A stretch of 64,000 nt of DNA, from contig JAXMDC010000005.1 in the NCBI GenBank assembly GCA_046349035.1, positions 1 to 64,000 of the forward strand, read 5' to 3'. Numbering within the stretch: position 1 is the first letter of the stretch; each line of letters starts with the position of its first letter. This document shows positions 15,330 to 23,531 of the stretch, piece by piece. The notes beneath the pieces were generated by a model that made no database searches, had not been told where the DNA came from, and worked only from the letters and a program-made list of their open reading frames with translations. The translations under genes and the position numbers were made by a program. This DNA is from JAXMDC01 sp046349035. GTDB taxonomy: Bacteria; Pseudomonadota; Alphaproteobacteria; Rhizobiales; Kaistiaceae.

Positions 15330-16541
15330 ATGATCGATCGATCGGCGGGCGGGCGCGCGGCACCTATTCTAGCAATCGGCGCCACCATCCTCGGCCTGGC
15401 GGCCGCGGCGGCCACTTTCTACCGCGCCTACGCAACCCCGAGCGGCCTTTTCGATCCGTTCGCATTCTTCAGCGTCGGCGTTGTCGGTCGCCTCATCCTG
15501 ACCGGACTGCTCTATGCGGTAGCCGCCCTGGCGGCGGCGGGCGCCTTTATGGTGTGGCGCCAGCCGCGCCCAGCCGCCAACTTGCTTTCGCTTTCGGCCG
15601 GCTTCGACCTTGTCCTCGGCATCGTCTTCGGCCAGGAGGCGGTCTGGCTCACCGTTGGTGCCATTGCCGCAACCGCCCTTGCCGGCATCCTGGCTGATGC
15701 TAGCGGCCTCGCCGCGATGGGCGGACAGGCGGTCCGGCGTCACTCCGTCCTCTTGCGCGTCACGCACTGGATCAATGCGGTGGCGATCTTCTTCCTCCTC
15801 GTCAGCGGTCTGCAGATCTTCAACGCTCATCCCGAGCTCTACGTCGGCAACGCCGCCGACTTCGAGCGCCCGGTCCTCTCCTTGGGCGCCCGCGCGAGCC
15901 CCGCCGGCCCGATGGGCACCACGACTATTCTCGGCACCGAGTTCGGCACAACCGGCATCCTTGGCCTGTCCAGCAACATTTTCGGCGGCCCAGCGCCGCG
16001 CGGCTTCCCGTATTGGCTGACGCTGCCGAGCGTGCAGGATCTTGCCACCGGCCGCCGCTGGCACTTCTTCTTCGCCTGGGTGCTTGCGATCAACGGCCTG
16101 GTCTACCTCGTGCACGGCCTCGCGACACGCCGTCTACCTGGCGCGCTCTTGCCGACCCTCGGCCAGCTTCGCCACGTCGGCCGCTCGGTCGTCGATCATC
16201 TGCGTGGCCGCTTTCACGACGGGGACCCGCGCCGCTACAACGTTCTCCAGAAGCTCGCCTATCTCGGCTTCATCCTCGTCCTTCTGGTCCTCATTCTAGC
16301 CGGGCTGGCCATGTCGCCGGGCATGAACGCGCTCTTCCCGGCGATCATCGACATCTTCGGCGGCCGCCAGAGCGCGCGCACCGTCCACTTCGCCTGTGCC
16401 GGCCTCATCGTTCTGTTCATCCTGGTTCATGTCGGCATGGTCTTGATCTCGGGGGTCTGGAACAACCTCCGCTCGATGATTACCGGCCGCTTTGTCCTGC
16501 CATCGGAGTCGCCCCATGCGTCGACTGCTCCCGCCGAATAA
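15330..16541 (+). CDS. Cytochrome b561-type membrane subunit
   Basis: The 403-residue integral membrane protein has an N-terminal extension of about four hydrophobic segments (10-130). A dihaem cytochrome b561-like domain follows, with candidate haem histidines in RVTHWINAVAIFF (about 145), RRWHFFFAWVLAI (about 240) and RTVHFACAGLIVLFILVHVG (about 352-371). It overlaps the downstream Mo-enzyme gene by 26 bases; such pairs pass electrons between the quinone pool and a periplasmic molybdoenzyme. GAAGG lies just before the ATG. It may serve methionine-sulfoxide or other small-molecule reduction, or oxidation of sulfite-like substrates; the substrate is not readable from the sequence. Confidence 0.85.
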   Translation: MIDRSAGGRAAPILAIGATILGLAAAAATFYRAYATPSGLFDPFAFFSVGVVGRLILTGLLYAVAALAAAGAFMVWRQPRPAANLLSLSAGFDLVLGIVFGQEAVWLTVGAIAATALAGILADASGLAAMGGQAVRRHSVLLRVTHWINAVAIFFLLVSGLQIFNAHPELYVGNAADFERPVLSLGARASPAGPMGTTTILGTEFGTTGILGLSSNIFGGPAPRGFPYWLTLPSVQDLATGRRWHFFFAWVLAINGLVYLVHGLATRRLPGALLPTLGQLRHVGRSVVDHLRGRFHDGDPRRYNVLQKLAYLGFILVLLVLILAGLAMSPGMNALFPAIIDIFGGRQSARTVHFACAGLIVLFILVHVGMVLISGVWNNLRSMITGRFVLPSESPHASTAPAE

Positions 16542-17337
16542 GCCCCGCTTGCTTTCGCCGGCACCACCGACCCGGCGGAGCTTCATCGCCGGCGGCGTCG
16601 CCGCGTTCGGCGCCGCTTCGCTTGCCGCCTGCAACCAACTGGATCGCGCCGGCGATGCCCCGGCCTTCCGCGATCTTCTGTCGTCGGCCGAGAACCTGAC
16701 GCGCGGCAGTCAGCGCCTGCTGCTCCGCGGCCAGCCTCTCGCGCGCGAGTTCGCCGAGGCCGACCTCTCCAAGCAGTTCAAGGCCAACGGCACCACCGCG
16801 CCGGACAGCCTCAGCTACTACACGCTTTCCGCCGGGTTCGCCGATTGGCGCCTGGAGGTAGGCGGCTTGGTGCGCACCAAGCTCAGCCTCTCCCTCTCGG
16901 AGCTTCTGGCGATGCCGAGCCGCACGCAGATCACCCGCCACGACTGCGTCGAAGGCTGGAGTTGCATCGGTAAGTGGAAGGGCACGGCCCTGGCTAATGT
17001 CCTCGACCTCGCCGGTCTCACCGGCGACACCCGTTACATCGTCTTCGGCTGCGCCGACGTGATGGAGCCGGGCCTGACCGGCGACATCTATTACTATGAG
17101 AGCATCGATCTCTTCGATGCCTTCCACCCGCAGACGATCCTGGCTTACGAGATGAATGACAAGCCGCTGCCGGTGGCCCACGGCGCCCCGCTGCGTCTGC
17201 GAGTCGAGCGCCAGCTTGGCTACAAGAGCGCCAAGTACCTGATGAAGATCGACGCCGTTGCCAGCCTCGCGCCCTATGGCGAGGGCAAGGGCGGCTACTG
17301 GGAAGATCGCGGCTACGAGTGGTATGCCGGCATCTAG
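16516..17337 (+). CDS. Tat-exported molybdopterin oxidoreductase (sulfite oxidase/MsrP fold)
   Basis: The 273-residue protein starts at the ATG at 16516 with a twin-arginine signal (TRRSFIAGGVAAFGAASLAA), followed by Cys as in a Tat lipoprotein. The catalytic domain has the Mo-ligand region RHDCVEGWSCIGKWKGTAL, then YYYESIDLFDAFHPQTILAY and ARGAPLRLRVER-like HGAPLRLRVERQLGYKSAKY, all typical of the sulfite oxidase/MsrP superfamily. It has no haem or dimerisation domain, so the cytochrome b encoded just upstream is its likely redox partner. The gene ends nine bases from the convergent flgL. Confidence 0.88.
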   Translation: MRRLLPPNKPRLLSPAPPTRRSFIAGGVAAFGAASLAACNQLDRAGDAPAFRDLLSSAENLTRGSQRLLLRGQPLAREFAEADLSKQFKANGTTAPDSLSYYTLSAGFADWRLEVGGLVRTKLSLSLSELLAMPSRTQITRHDCVEGWSCIGKWKGTALANVLDLAGLTGDTRYIVFGCADVMEPGLTGDIYYYESIDLFDAFHPQTILAYEMNDKPLPVAHGAPLRLRVERQLGYKSAKYLMKIDAVASLAPYGEGKGGYWEDRGYEWYAGI

Positions 17338-17346
17338 CCCGAGGCC

Positions 17347-18831
17347 CTAGCGGAGATAGTCGGCGAGCGAGACCTGCAGGACCAGCGCCGTCGCCTGGTA
17401 GGAGGCCTCGAGGCGGGTCTGTAGCGTCAGCAGCTTGGTCGAGACTTCCGCGGTGTCGGCCCCCTCGTTGGCCTCGAGAAGTCCGCCGAGCATCGTCGCC
17501 GTGGTCTGGTGGCGCTCGCCTGCTTCGGCGGCGGCCTTCGCTCCGGCCGCGATGTCGGCCTGCACGGCCTCCAGGCCAAGTCCGCCCCGGTGCAGGAGGT
17601 CCTTGGTGCGAACGATCAGCGACTCGGCGCGCAGTTGATCCTGCGCGGTGGCCGCCGAGAAATCGTCGGCGACCAGCGCGGCCAGTCCCGCCATCATCTC
17701 GGCGAACGGCTGTTCGTTGGCGCGCATCCCGTAGCCGACCGTGACGCCTTCATCGAGGCGGGCGACGGCCGTGTCGCGCGGGTTGCCGCCGCCGTTGTCG
17801 CCGACATACCAGGAGACCGTATCGGCCGGAGTCGCCGCGATCAGCGCCGTCGCCGTATCGAAGGGCGGGCCGTCGACCCGCATCGCCGTCGCCGGCGGGC
17901 CGGAGGCGAAGAACTCCTGCGCCGCCTGCGATGCCGAGGCCGCCGTCAACTGGTTAAGGCCGGCATCGGTCAGCTTGGCCTGCAACGCGGCCCGCAAATT
18001 GTTGGCCGTATCGGTGACCGTCGCCCCGAGGGCAAAGTCGCCCTGCGCGCCGGCGGTCAGGACGAGTTCAGTGCTCGTGCCGTCGGGCAGGCCGAGCTGC
18101 AGCGTCACCGTTTGACCGCTTTGCGGCTGGGTGGTGAGCGCCACCGACAGCGCCGGCGGTGCTCCGGAGGGACCGGTCACGGCGGCGCCGTTCAGCGTGC
18201 TGGACACCGCCGAAAGAGTGAAGCCGAAGGGCAACCCGGCGCCCTCCTGGCGAAGCGTCACTGTGTCGGCCGCTACCGGATCGAGGATCAACCGTCCGAG
18301 GCCGTCGCCGAGATCGGCCTGGCGTCGCTCGTCCGTGACCTGCCGAAGACCGGCCAATCCGGGCGCTCCGTCGAGGATGGTCGCAAGGTCGGCGACCGCC
18401 TTCTGGTCGACCGCGCGGCCGGCAAACAGCGCCCGGTTCGCGTAGTCGCTATTGAGGTGGGCAATCATTTCCTCCAACGCGCCGCGGGCAATGCGCTGGT
18501 CGCCGCTGGCGCCGTTGACGTCGACTTCGAACGGTAGTCCGCCGAGCGAGTTCGCAGTCTCCTTGCGGAGCGCAGACATCCGCCCGAGCGTCGCGTCCAT
18601 CACCTGCAGGCGCCCGGTGACCATCGATACGGTGTCGCGGAAGGCCCCGACGGAATCCTGCGCCCGCCGCAGGGCCAGCGACACCGACCGCGCCATGCCG
18701 AGATCGGCGTAGTTGTCCGCGCGCTGACCGGTCGCCAACTGCCGATGCAGCGAGTCGAGCTCGGTCCGCATGCCCGGCAGGGCAAGCAGTGCCCCCGGGG
18801 TATGCGAATAGCTGGTCGGCATGATCGCCAT
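17347..18831 (-). CDS. flgL: Flagellar hook-associated protein FlgL (HAP3)
   Basis: The 494-residue product forms the hook-filament junction. It has flagellin-like ends: LDSLHRQLATGQRADNYADL (about 26-45) and the C-terminal TKLLTLQTRLEASYQATALV followed by LQVSLADYLR. The middle has a Ser/Thr/Gly-rich insertion (about 190-330). It is the last gene of flgE-flgK-flgL; its ATG is two bases from the flgK stop. MPTSYSH, three codons later, is an alternative start. Confidence 0.93.
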   Translation of the reverse strand: MAIMPTSYSHTPGALLALPGMRTELDSLHRQLATGQRADNYADLGMARSVSLALRRAQDSVGAFRDTVSMVTGRLQVMDATLGRMSALRKETANSLGGLPFEVDVNGASGDQRIARGALEEMIAHLNSDYANRALFAGRAVDQKAVADLATILDGAPGLAGLRQVTDERRQADLGDGLGRLILDPVAADTVTLRQEGAGLPFGFTLSAVSSTLNGAAVTGPSGAPPALSVALTTQPQSGQTVTLQLGLPDGTSTELVLTAGAQGDFALGATVTDTANNLRAALQAKLTDAGLNQLTAASASQAAQEFFASGPPATAMRVDGPPFDTATALIAATPADTVSWYVGDNGGGNPRDTAVARLDEGVTVGYGMRANEQPFAEMMAGLAALVADDFSAATAQDQLRAESLIVRTKDLLHRGGLGLEAVQADIAAGAKAAAEAGERHQTTATMLGGLLEANEGADTAEVSTKLLTLQTRLEASYQATALVLQVSLADYLR

Positions 18832-18833
18832 GG

Positions 18834-20690
18834 TCAGATCCGCATCAGGAGATCGAAGAGGTCTTTGACGACTGTCATCACTCGGGCGTTGGCGGCGTAG
18901 GCATTCTGCAACTCGACGAGGTGGGCCATCTCCTCGTCGATGTTGACCGCGGCGGACTCCGACAGCCGCGTATTGAGCGACGACACGGTGGCCTGCTGCG
19001 CCTCGTCGCGCGCAGTAGCCGTCGCCGCGACTTCACCGCGCTGGTCGAGGACCGCCCCGACGAACTCGCCGATCGATCCCACGAACGGGCCGGTCGCTGT
19101 GCCGATGCCGGAGCCGCCGGCGAAGGTGAAGGCCGTGTTCAGCAGACGGTCGACCAGCGCCTGCGGCCGCGCCGCGTCGCCGGTGCCTACCCCCGCGTCG
19201 TAGAGAACGAGACCGGAGGGATCGGCCGACAGCAGTGCGTTGACGTTGATGCGGCCGGCAAAGCCGACCGACTGCCCGTTGCCGTCGGGCGCACCGGTGT
19301 AAGGCTTGCCGACAGCATCGACGAAGAGCGGCACCGCTAGATCGCCGGCCGCCAGCGCTGTCGCGGTGCGCGCACCGGAGAGCGCATTGACGTCGGTCGT
19401 GCCCGCGGCGCCGTCGTCGAGGATGCGGATGGTGTTGCCGCTGGGATTGGAGACGGTGAAGCCTGGCCCGAGCGCCGCCTGCATCTGCGCCACCACCGAC
19501 GCCATGCCGCCGGAGAAGTCGATGCCGATCACTTGGTCGGTCGGATCGCCGGTGAGGTTATCGTCAAGCGGCAGCACCGACGGGTCGTCGACCCGCATGA
19601 AGGTGATGCGGTGATCCTGGCTGGCGATGAGATCGCGATAGTCCAGCGTGATGGTGTTGCCGGAGAGCAGGCCGGTCGCGTCGATGTCGAAGCCGTTGGC
19701 CGGACCGCTGCTGGCCGCCACGCTTGAAATGTTGACGGTCGACGCCGCCCGCGCGATTTGGTCGGCGATCGCATCGAGCTGGCGTTGCGCTTCGGGCAGC
19801 ATGGTGTCGCGAAGATCACGGAGAGCACCGATCACTCCCGTGCGCACCGAACCGTCGGCGAAAAGGTCGGTACGCATTCCCGATGGCGAAACGGCGACAA
19901 GCGTGCCGACCGAGCGCACGGTCGGGTCGGCGCTCCATTGGTCCTCGGGTGTCACGCCGATCTGGGCGTCGAACTCCAGCAGCGCAACGCGCCCGTCGAA
20001 CAGCGGCGTACCGTTGCGCGTGGCAATCGTCACCCGCCCGCCGCCGACTTCGGTGACGTTGATGTCGAGAAGCTGCGCCAGAACGTCGATCGCCTGATCG
20101 CGCTGGTCGAGGAGATCGGCCGGAGGCGACCCGCCATAGGCCGCCATCGCTGAATCGACCCGCACCAACGTATCGAGCGCCGCATTGGCTTGCGCTGTCG
20201 CGTCGCGCAAGCCCACTTCCGCCTGGCTGCGCATCGCCTGCACCTGCGTGGTGAGGCTGTTGAGCTGACCGGCCAAAGCCCCCGCCGCCCCGAGCACATC
20301 GCGCCGCGCCGAGGTCGATTCCGGGGTCGTCGCCAGCGCCGAGAGGGCATTGCCGAAAGCACCGAACAACGTGTCCAGCGATGTCGGCCCGCCGGGCGAG
20401 CCGAACGCCCGGTCGAGTTCCGCCAACGCCTGGGCGGTCATCGACGAGTACTGGCCGACCCCGGACTGCACACGAAACTGGGTCTGGATGGCCGCATCGA
20501 GCTGGCGTTGGACAACCCCCGCATCGACGCCGACAGTCTGGCCGCCGACGTAGTTGGCGGTCGCCATCAGCGACTTGCGCGTATACCCGGCCGTCCCCGC
20601 ATTGGCGATGTTGGTCGCCGTCAGTTGCAGGCTGGACTGCGTGAAGCGCAGCCCGCTTAGCGCCGAGGAAAGGGCATTGGTCAGGCCCAT
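18834..20690 (-). CDS. flgK: Flagellar hook-associated protein FlgK (HAP1)
   Basis: The 618-residue product is the first hook-filament junction protein. The N-terminal rod/hook motif is LSGLRFTQSSLQLTATNIAN, then AGTAGYTRKSLMATA. The C-terminus has INIDEEMAHLVELQNAYAANA-type text (AVNIDEEMAHLVELQNAYAA) and RVMTVVKDLFDLLMRI, both diagnostic. It begins 38 bases after flgE, in the same transcript. Confidence 0.96.
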   Translation of the reverse strand: MGLTNALSSALSGLRFTQSSLQLTATNIANAGTAGYTRKSLMATANYVGGQTVGVDAGVVQRQLDAAIQTQFRVQSGVGQYSSMTAQALAELDRAFGSPGGPTSLDTLFGAFGNALSALATTPESTSARRDVLGAAGALAGQLNSLTTQVQAMRSQAEVGLRDATAQANAALDTLVRVDSAMAAYGGSPPADLLDQRDQAIDVLAQLLDINVTEVGGGRVTIATRNGTPLFDGRVALLEFDAQIGVTPEDQWSADPTVRSVGTLVAVSPSGMRTDLFADGSVRTGVIGALRDLRDTMLPEAQRQLDAIADQIARAASTVNISSVAASSGPANGFDIDATGLLSGNTITLDYRDLIASQDHRITFMRVDDPSVLPLDDNLTGDPTDQVIGIDFSGGMASVVAQMQAALGPGFTVSNPSGNTIRILDDGAAGTTDVNALSGARTATALAAGDLAVPLFVDAVGKPYTGAPDGNGQSVGFAGRINVNALLSADPSGLVLYDAGVGTGDAARPQALVDRLLNTAFTFAGGSGIGTATGPFVGSIGEFVGAVLDQRGEVAATATARDEAQQATVSSLNTRLSESAAVNIDEEMAHLVELQNAYAANARVMTVVKDLFDLLMRI

Positions 20691-20728
20691 GACGTCACCT
20701 CGATCCCGCGGTGTCTAGGGATGAGACG

Positions 20729-22114
20729 CTAACGAATGATGTTCATGACCTCCTTCAGCATGTCGCTGGCGGTGGTGATCACCCGCGTGTTGGCGCTGTA
20801 CGCCTGCTGGGTGATGATCATTTTCGAAAATTCGTCGGCAATGTCCGAGTTGGAGGCCTCCAGCGACTGGCCGACGATCTGCCCCGAGGCGCCAAGGATC
20901 GGCTCGCCCGAATCGTCGGTCGCCGAGAACGCCTCCCCGTCGAGGCGCACCAGTTGCGATTCGGCGTTGAACTTGGCGAGCGGGATCTGGGCTAGGCCGA
21001 TCACCCGTCCGTTGGTGTAGTTGGCGGTAACCCGGCCGCCGTCGGCGATCTGGATGCTGGTCAGTTTGCCGGACGGGCTGCCATTCTGGCTCAGCTGAGT
21101 GAGCTGGATCGCTCCGTTCTGGTCGGCATACTGGGTGATGCCGCCGGTGCCATGCTGGACAGTGACGTCGCCGACCAGCACGCCATTCACGGTGAGCCCG
21201 GTCAGGGTCACCGACGGCACAGCCGGGGTCATTTGTCCGGCCGCGTCGAAGACATAGTCGACGCCGGAGTTGATCCAAGCCGTGCCTGCCGGGCCCGCAT
21301 TGGAATCGGACTGGTAGAAGAGGTTCCAGGTGTCGACGCCGCCGGTTGCCGTGCTGTCGATTTTTGCCCATCGGAACTGGACGCTGACCGGCGAGCCCGC
21401 AGGGTCGTAGGCAGTGATGGCGCCGCCGGAGATACTGCTGTCGAGGAAGGTCGAAACGTCCGAGCCGATCACGGTACCGGTGCCGGCTGGCGGATTGAGT
21501 GGATTGGTGCCGAAATCGAGCGGATCGAGGATCTCGCTGCCGATAACCGCCGAGTCGTAATTGGCGTTCAGCGGCGTCGCCGGCAGGTTGGCGCGATATT
21601 CGACCACGCTCGTCGGTTCGGCTTGCAGGAGGTCGCCGGAGAAGCGGATGACTGTCGGCACGCTGCCCGACGGGTTGCCGGTCACCGGATCGAGCGCCAG
21701 GCCCTCTAGATAGTAGCCGGCACCGTTGACGAGATAGCCATCCTTGTCGAGTTCGAAGTCGCCGCGCCGAGTGTAGAGGTCGACCCCCGAGAGAACCGGA
21801 TGGCCGTCGACCTCGCCGATCTTCTGTTGGACGATGAAATAACCGTCGCCATTGATCGCCATGTCGGTCGTGCTGCCGGCCGCCTTGACGTCGCCCTGGA
21901 GCGAGTTGGTGGCGCGCGAACTCGCCAGCACCATGCCGCTGGTCTGGTCTTTGACCGAGCTCGCCGTGCCGGCGACGAGATCCGCGAAGGTCGTGTCGAG
22001 GCGCTTGAAACCGATCGTCTGCGAGTTGGCGATGTTGCCCGAGATGTTCTCCAGCGCCATCGACTGGGCGCGAAGTCCGCTGACGGCACTGTTGAGAGCG
22101 CCAAAAATACCCAT
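20729..22114 (-). CDS. flgE: Flagellar hook protein FlgE
   Basis: The 461-residue hook subunit has the N-terminal motif LNSAVSGLRAQSMALENISG then NIANSQTIGFKRLDTTF, the central YTRRGDFELDKDGYLVNGAG, and the C-terminal QQAYSANTRVITTASDMLKE. It heads the flgE-flgK-flgL operon. A strong sigma-54 promoter lies 67-82 bases upstream, consistent with hook genes being RpoN-dependent in related bacteria. Confidence 0.97.
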   Translation of the reverse strand: MGIFGALNSAVSGLRAQSMALENISGNIANSQTIGFKRLDTTFADLVAGTASSVKDQTSGMVLASSRATNSLQGDVKAAGSTTDMAINGDGYFIVQQKIGEVDGHPVLSGVDLYTRRGDFELDKDGYLVNGAGYYLEGLALDPVTGNPSGSVPTVIRFSGDLLQAEPTSVVEYRANLPATPLNANYDSAVIGSEILDPLDFGTNPLNPPAGTGTVIGSDVSTFLDSSISGGAITAYDPAGSPVSVQFRWAKIDSTATGGVDTWNLFYQSDSNAGPAGTAWINSGVDYVFDAAGQMTPAVPSVTLTGLTVNGVLVGDVTVQHGTGGITQYADQNGAIQLTQLSQNGSPSGKLTSIQIADGGRVTANYTNGRVIGLAQIPLAKFNAESQLVRLDGEAFSATDDSGEPILGASGQIVGQSLEASNSDIADEFSKMIITQQAYSANTRVITTASDMLKEVMNIIR

Positions 22115-22454
22115 GGCTATTTATCCCTTCGACACGAGGTTGGTCGCTTCGGCCCTCCCGGACCGATTCCAACCGCCTGTCGCAACCGCCATGCCAAACC
22201 CGGCGCAATCCGGTTGTGCGTTGCCTGTCAGTGCCTTAGCCACCGCCGACGGGATGTCGATTGCCGACGCGCCAAGGCACAAATCGCCGAGCGGTGGAAA
22301 AACTTGCCGACCCGGAAGGCCCGCGGCGCCAACGCCGGCTCACGACCCTTCCCGCAACCTCGCGCAATCGTGTATGATTGTGAATCTCAGGGGTGGCGTC
22401 CAAGAAATGCCCGGCCGGGCGGCCGGCGCTCTGACAAGGCTTAAGGAGCCATAG
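22115..22454. other. Divergent region between flgE and the BA14K-like gene
   Basis: 340 bases without a supported gene. It contains the sigma-54 promoter of flgE at 22181-22196. On the other side GGCTTAAGGAGCC (about 22438-22450) places an AAGGAG ribosome site before the BA14K-like start. No other element is clear. Confidence 0.6.
22181..22196 (-). promoter_or_regulatory. Sigma-54 promoter of flgE-flgK-flgL
   Basis: On the minus strand TGGCATGGCGGTTGCG matches TGGCACG-N4-TTGCA at 13 of the fixed positions' core, with GG and GC separated by exactly 10 bases. The predicted start site is near 22169, giving a leader of about 55 bases. Confidence 0.8.
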
Positions 22455-22928
22455 ATGAACATTGTCCTGAAGGTTCTGGCTGGTGTTGGTGCACTGGCCC
22501 TGTCCACCGTTACCGCCTCGGCTCAGTCGGCGTATTGCGACGGCGTGGCCCGCAACTATGCCAACAACTACTCCAACGCCGGCAATAACGTGGTCGGCGG
22601 CGCTCTGCTTGGCGCACTGGGCGGCGCGGCCATCGGCGGCATTGCCGGCGGCAGCAAGGGCGTCGGCACCGGCGCCGCGATCGGTGCGGTTGGCGGCGGC
22701 CTCGTCGGCGCGGCCAACAGCAACTGGCAGGGCCTCTACAACCAGGCCTACAATGACTGCATACGCCGTCAGCCGGTGGCGGCTCCGCAGCCGGGCGGCT
22801 ACTACGCTCCGTGGAGCCCCGAGTGGTACCAGGCCTGCTCGCGCAACTACCGCTCGTTCAACTCCAACCCGAACTGGCCGGGCTACTACCTCGGTTACGA
22901 CAACCAGTATCACTTCTGCACGCTCTAG
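22455..22928 (+). CDS. Secreted glycine-zipper protein with BA14K-like C-terminus
   Basis: The 157-residue protein has a signal peptide (MNIVLKVLAGVGALALSTVT then ASAQ). A glycine-zipper segment follows (about 48-95: GGALLGALGGAAIGGIAGGS), which often inserts into or spans the outer membrane. The C-terminal motif CSRNYRSFNSNPNWPGYYLG then YDNQYHFC resembles the BA14K family (C-x-x-R-Y-R-S-F...G-x-x-x-G-x-D...H-x-C), known as a surface immunoreactive protein of Brucella. An AAGGAG site precedes the ATG and a strong terminator follows, so it is a single-gene unit. The role is probably structural in the envelope. Confidence 0.75.
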   Translation: MNIVLKVLAGVGALALSTVTASAQSAYCDGVARNYANNYSNAGNNVVGGALLGALGGAAIGGIAGGSKGVGTGAAIGAVGGGLVGAANSNWQGLYNQAYNDCIRRQPVAAPQPGGYYAPWSPEWYQACSRNYRSFNSNPNWPGYYLGYDNQYHFCTL

Positions 22929-22950
22929 GCGCTTCGGGGCGCCAAGCTTG

Positions 22951-22987
22951 AAACCGCCCGCATCCCCGATGCGGGCGGTTTCTTTTT
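22951..22987 (+). terminator. Rho-independent terminator after the BA14K-like gene
   Basis: A perfect 14-bp inverted repeat (22951-22964 with 22968-22981) with loop CCC is followed by CTTTTT. The T-run ends where the GGAGG ribosome site of the next gene begins (22988-22992). Confidence 0.92.
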
Positions 22988-22997
22988 GGAGGCAGCG

Positions 22998-23495
22998 ATG
23001 CTGAGGCTATTTCTGTTGCGGCATGCCAAGGCCGAACCGGCCGTCGGCGGCAACGACCCGGCCCGGCCGCTGACTGCTGGCGGCACCAAACAGGCGCGTG
23101 CCGTGGGCGCCAAACTCGCGGCGGCCTTCGGGCGCCCCGATCTCGTCCTGGTTTCCCCCGCTCGCCGCACCCGCGAGACGCTGGCCGCCCTCTCCGAAGC
23201 GATCACTCCGCCGCCGGATGCGATATCCGAGGACGATCTCTACAGCGGCGACGCCGACGACTACCGCCGCATCGTCGCCGAACACGGCGGCAGCAACCGA
23301 AGCCTTCTTGTGGTCGGCCATAATCCGGCGATCCACGAATTCGCCATCGGCATGGCGACCCCCGGCGACGCCCCGAAACTCGCCAAATTTCCGGTGGGAA
23401 CGCTCGCCGCTCTCTCCTTCCCAGTCGAAGCCTGGCGCGACTTGCAGCCCCGGTCCGGCGCGCTTTCGGCGCTCATGTTAACCGACCCCGACTAG
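22998..23495 (+). CDS. sixA: SixA-like phosphohistidine phosphatase
   Basis: The 165-residue histidine-phosphatase protein has the LLRHAKAE motif (nucleophile His9) and the second active-site histidine in LLVVGHNPAIHEFA. Pro-rich text after residue 20 (DPARPLTAGGTKQARAVG) and SPARRTRETLAAL are typical of SixA, which removes phosphate from HPt domains of histidine kinases. The ATG at 22998 is chosen because GGAGG lies five bases ahead; an in-frame TTG at 22986 falls in the terminator T-run. An HPt gene 4 kb away is a conceivable substrate, not shown. Confidence 0.88.
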   Translation: MLRLFLLRHAKAEPAVGGNDPARPLTAGGTKQARAVGAKLAAAFGRPDLVLVSPARRTRETLAALSEAITPPPDAISEDDLYSGDADDYRRIVAEHGGSNRSLLVVGHNPAIHEFAIGMATPGDAPKLAKFPVGTLAALSFPVEAWRDLQPRSGALSALMLTDPD

Positions 23496-23531
23496 CCCCT
23501 TGCTGACAAACCGGGCTCGGCGATCCCATAT

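Noticed and set aside
20715..22208. 497-codon ORF overlapping flgE on the same strand
   Set aside because: It is out of frame with a clear FlgE and has no family features.
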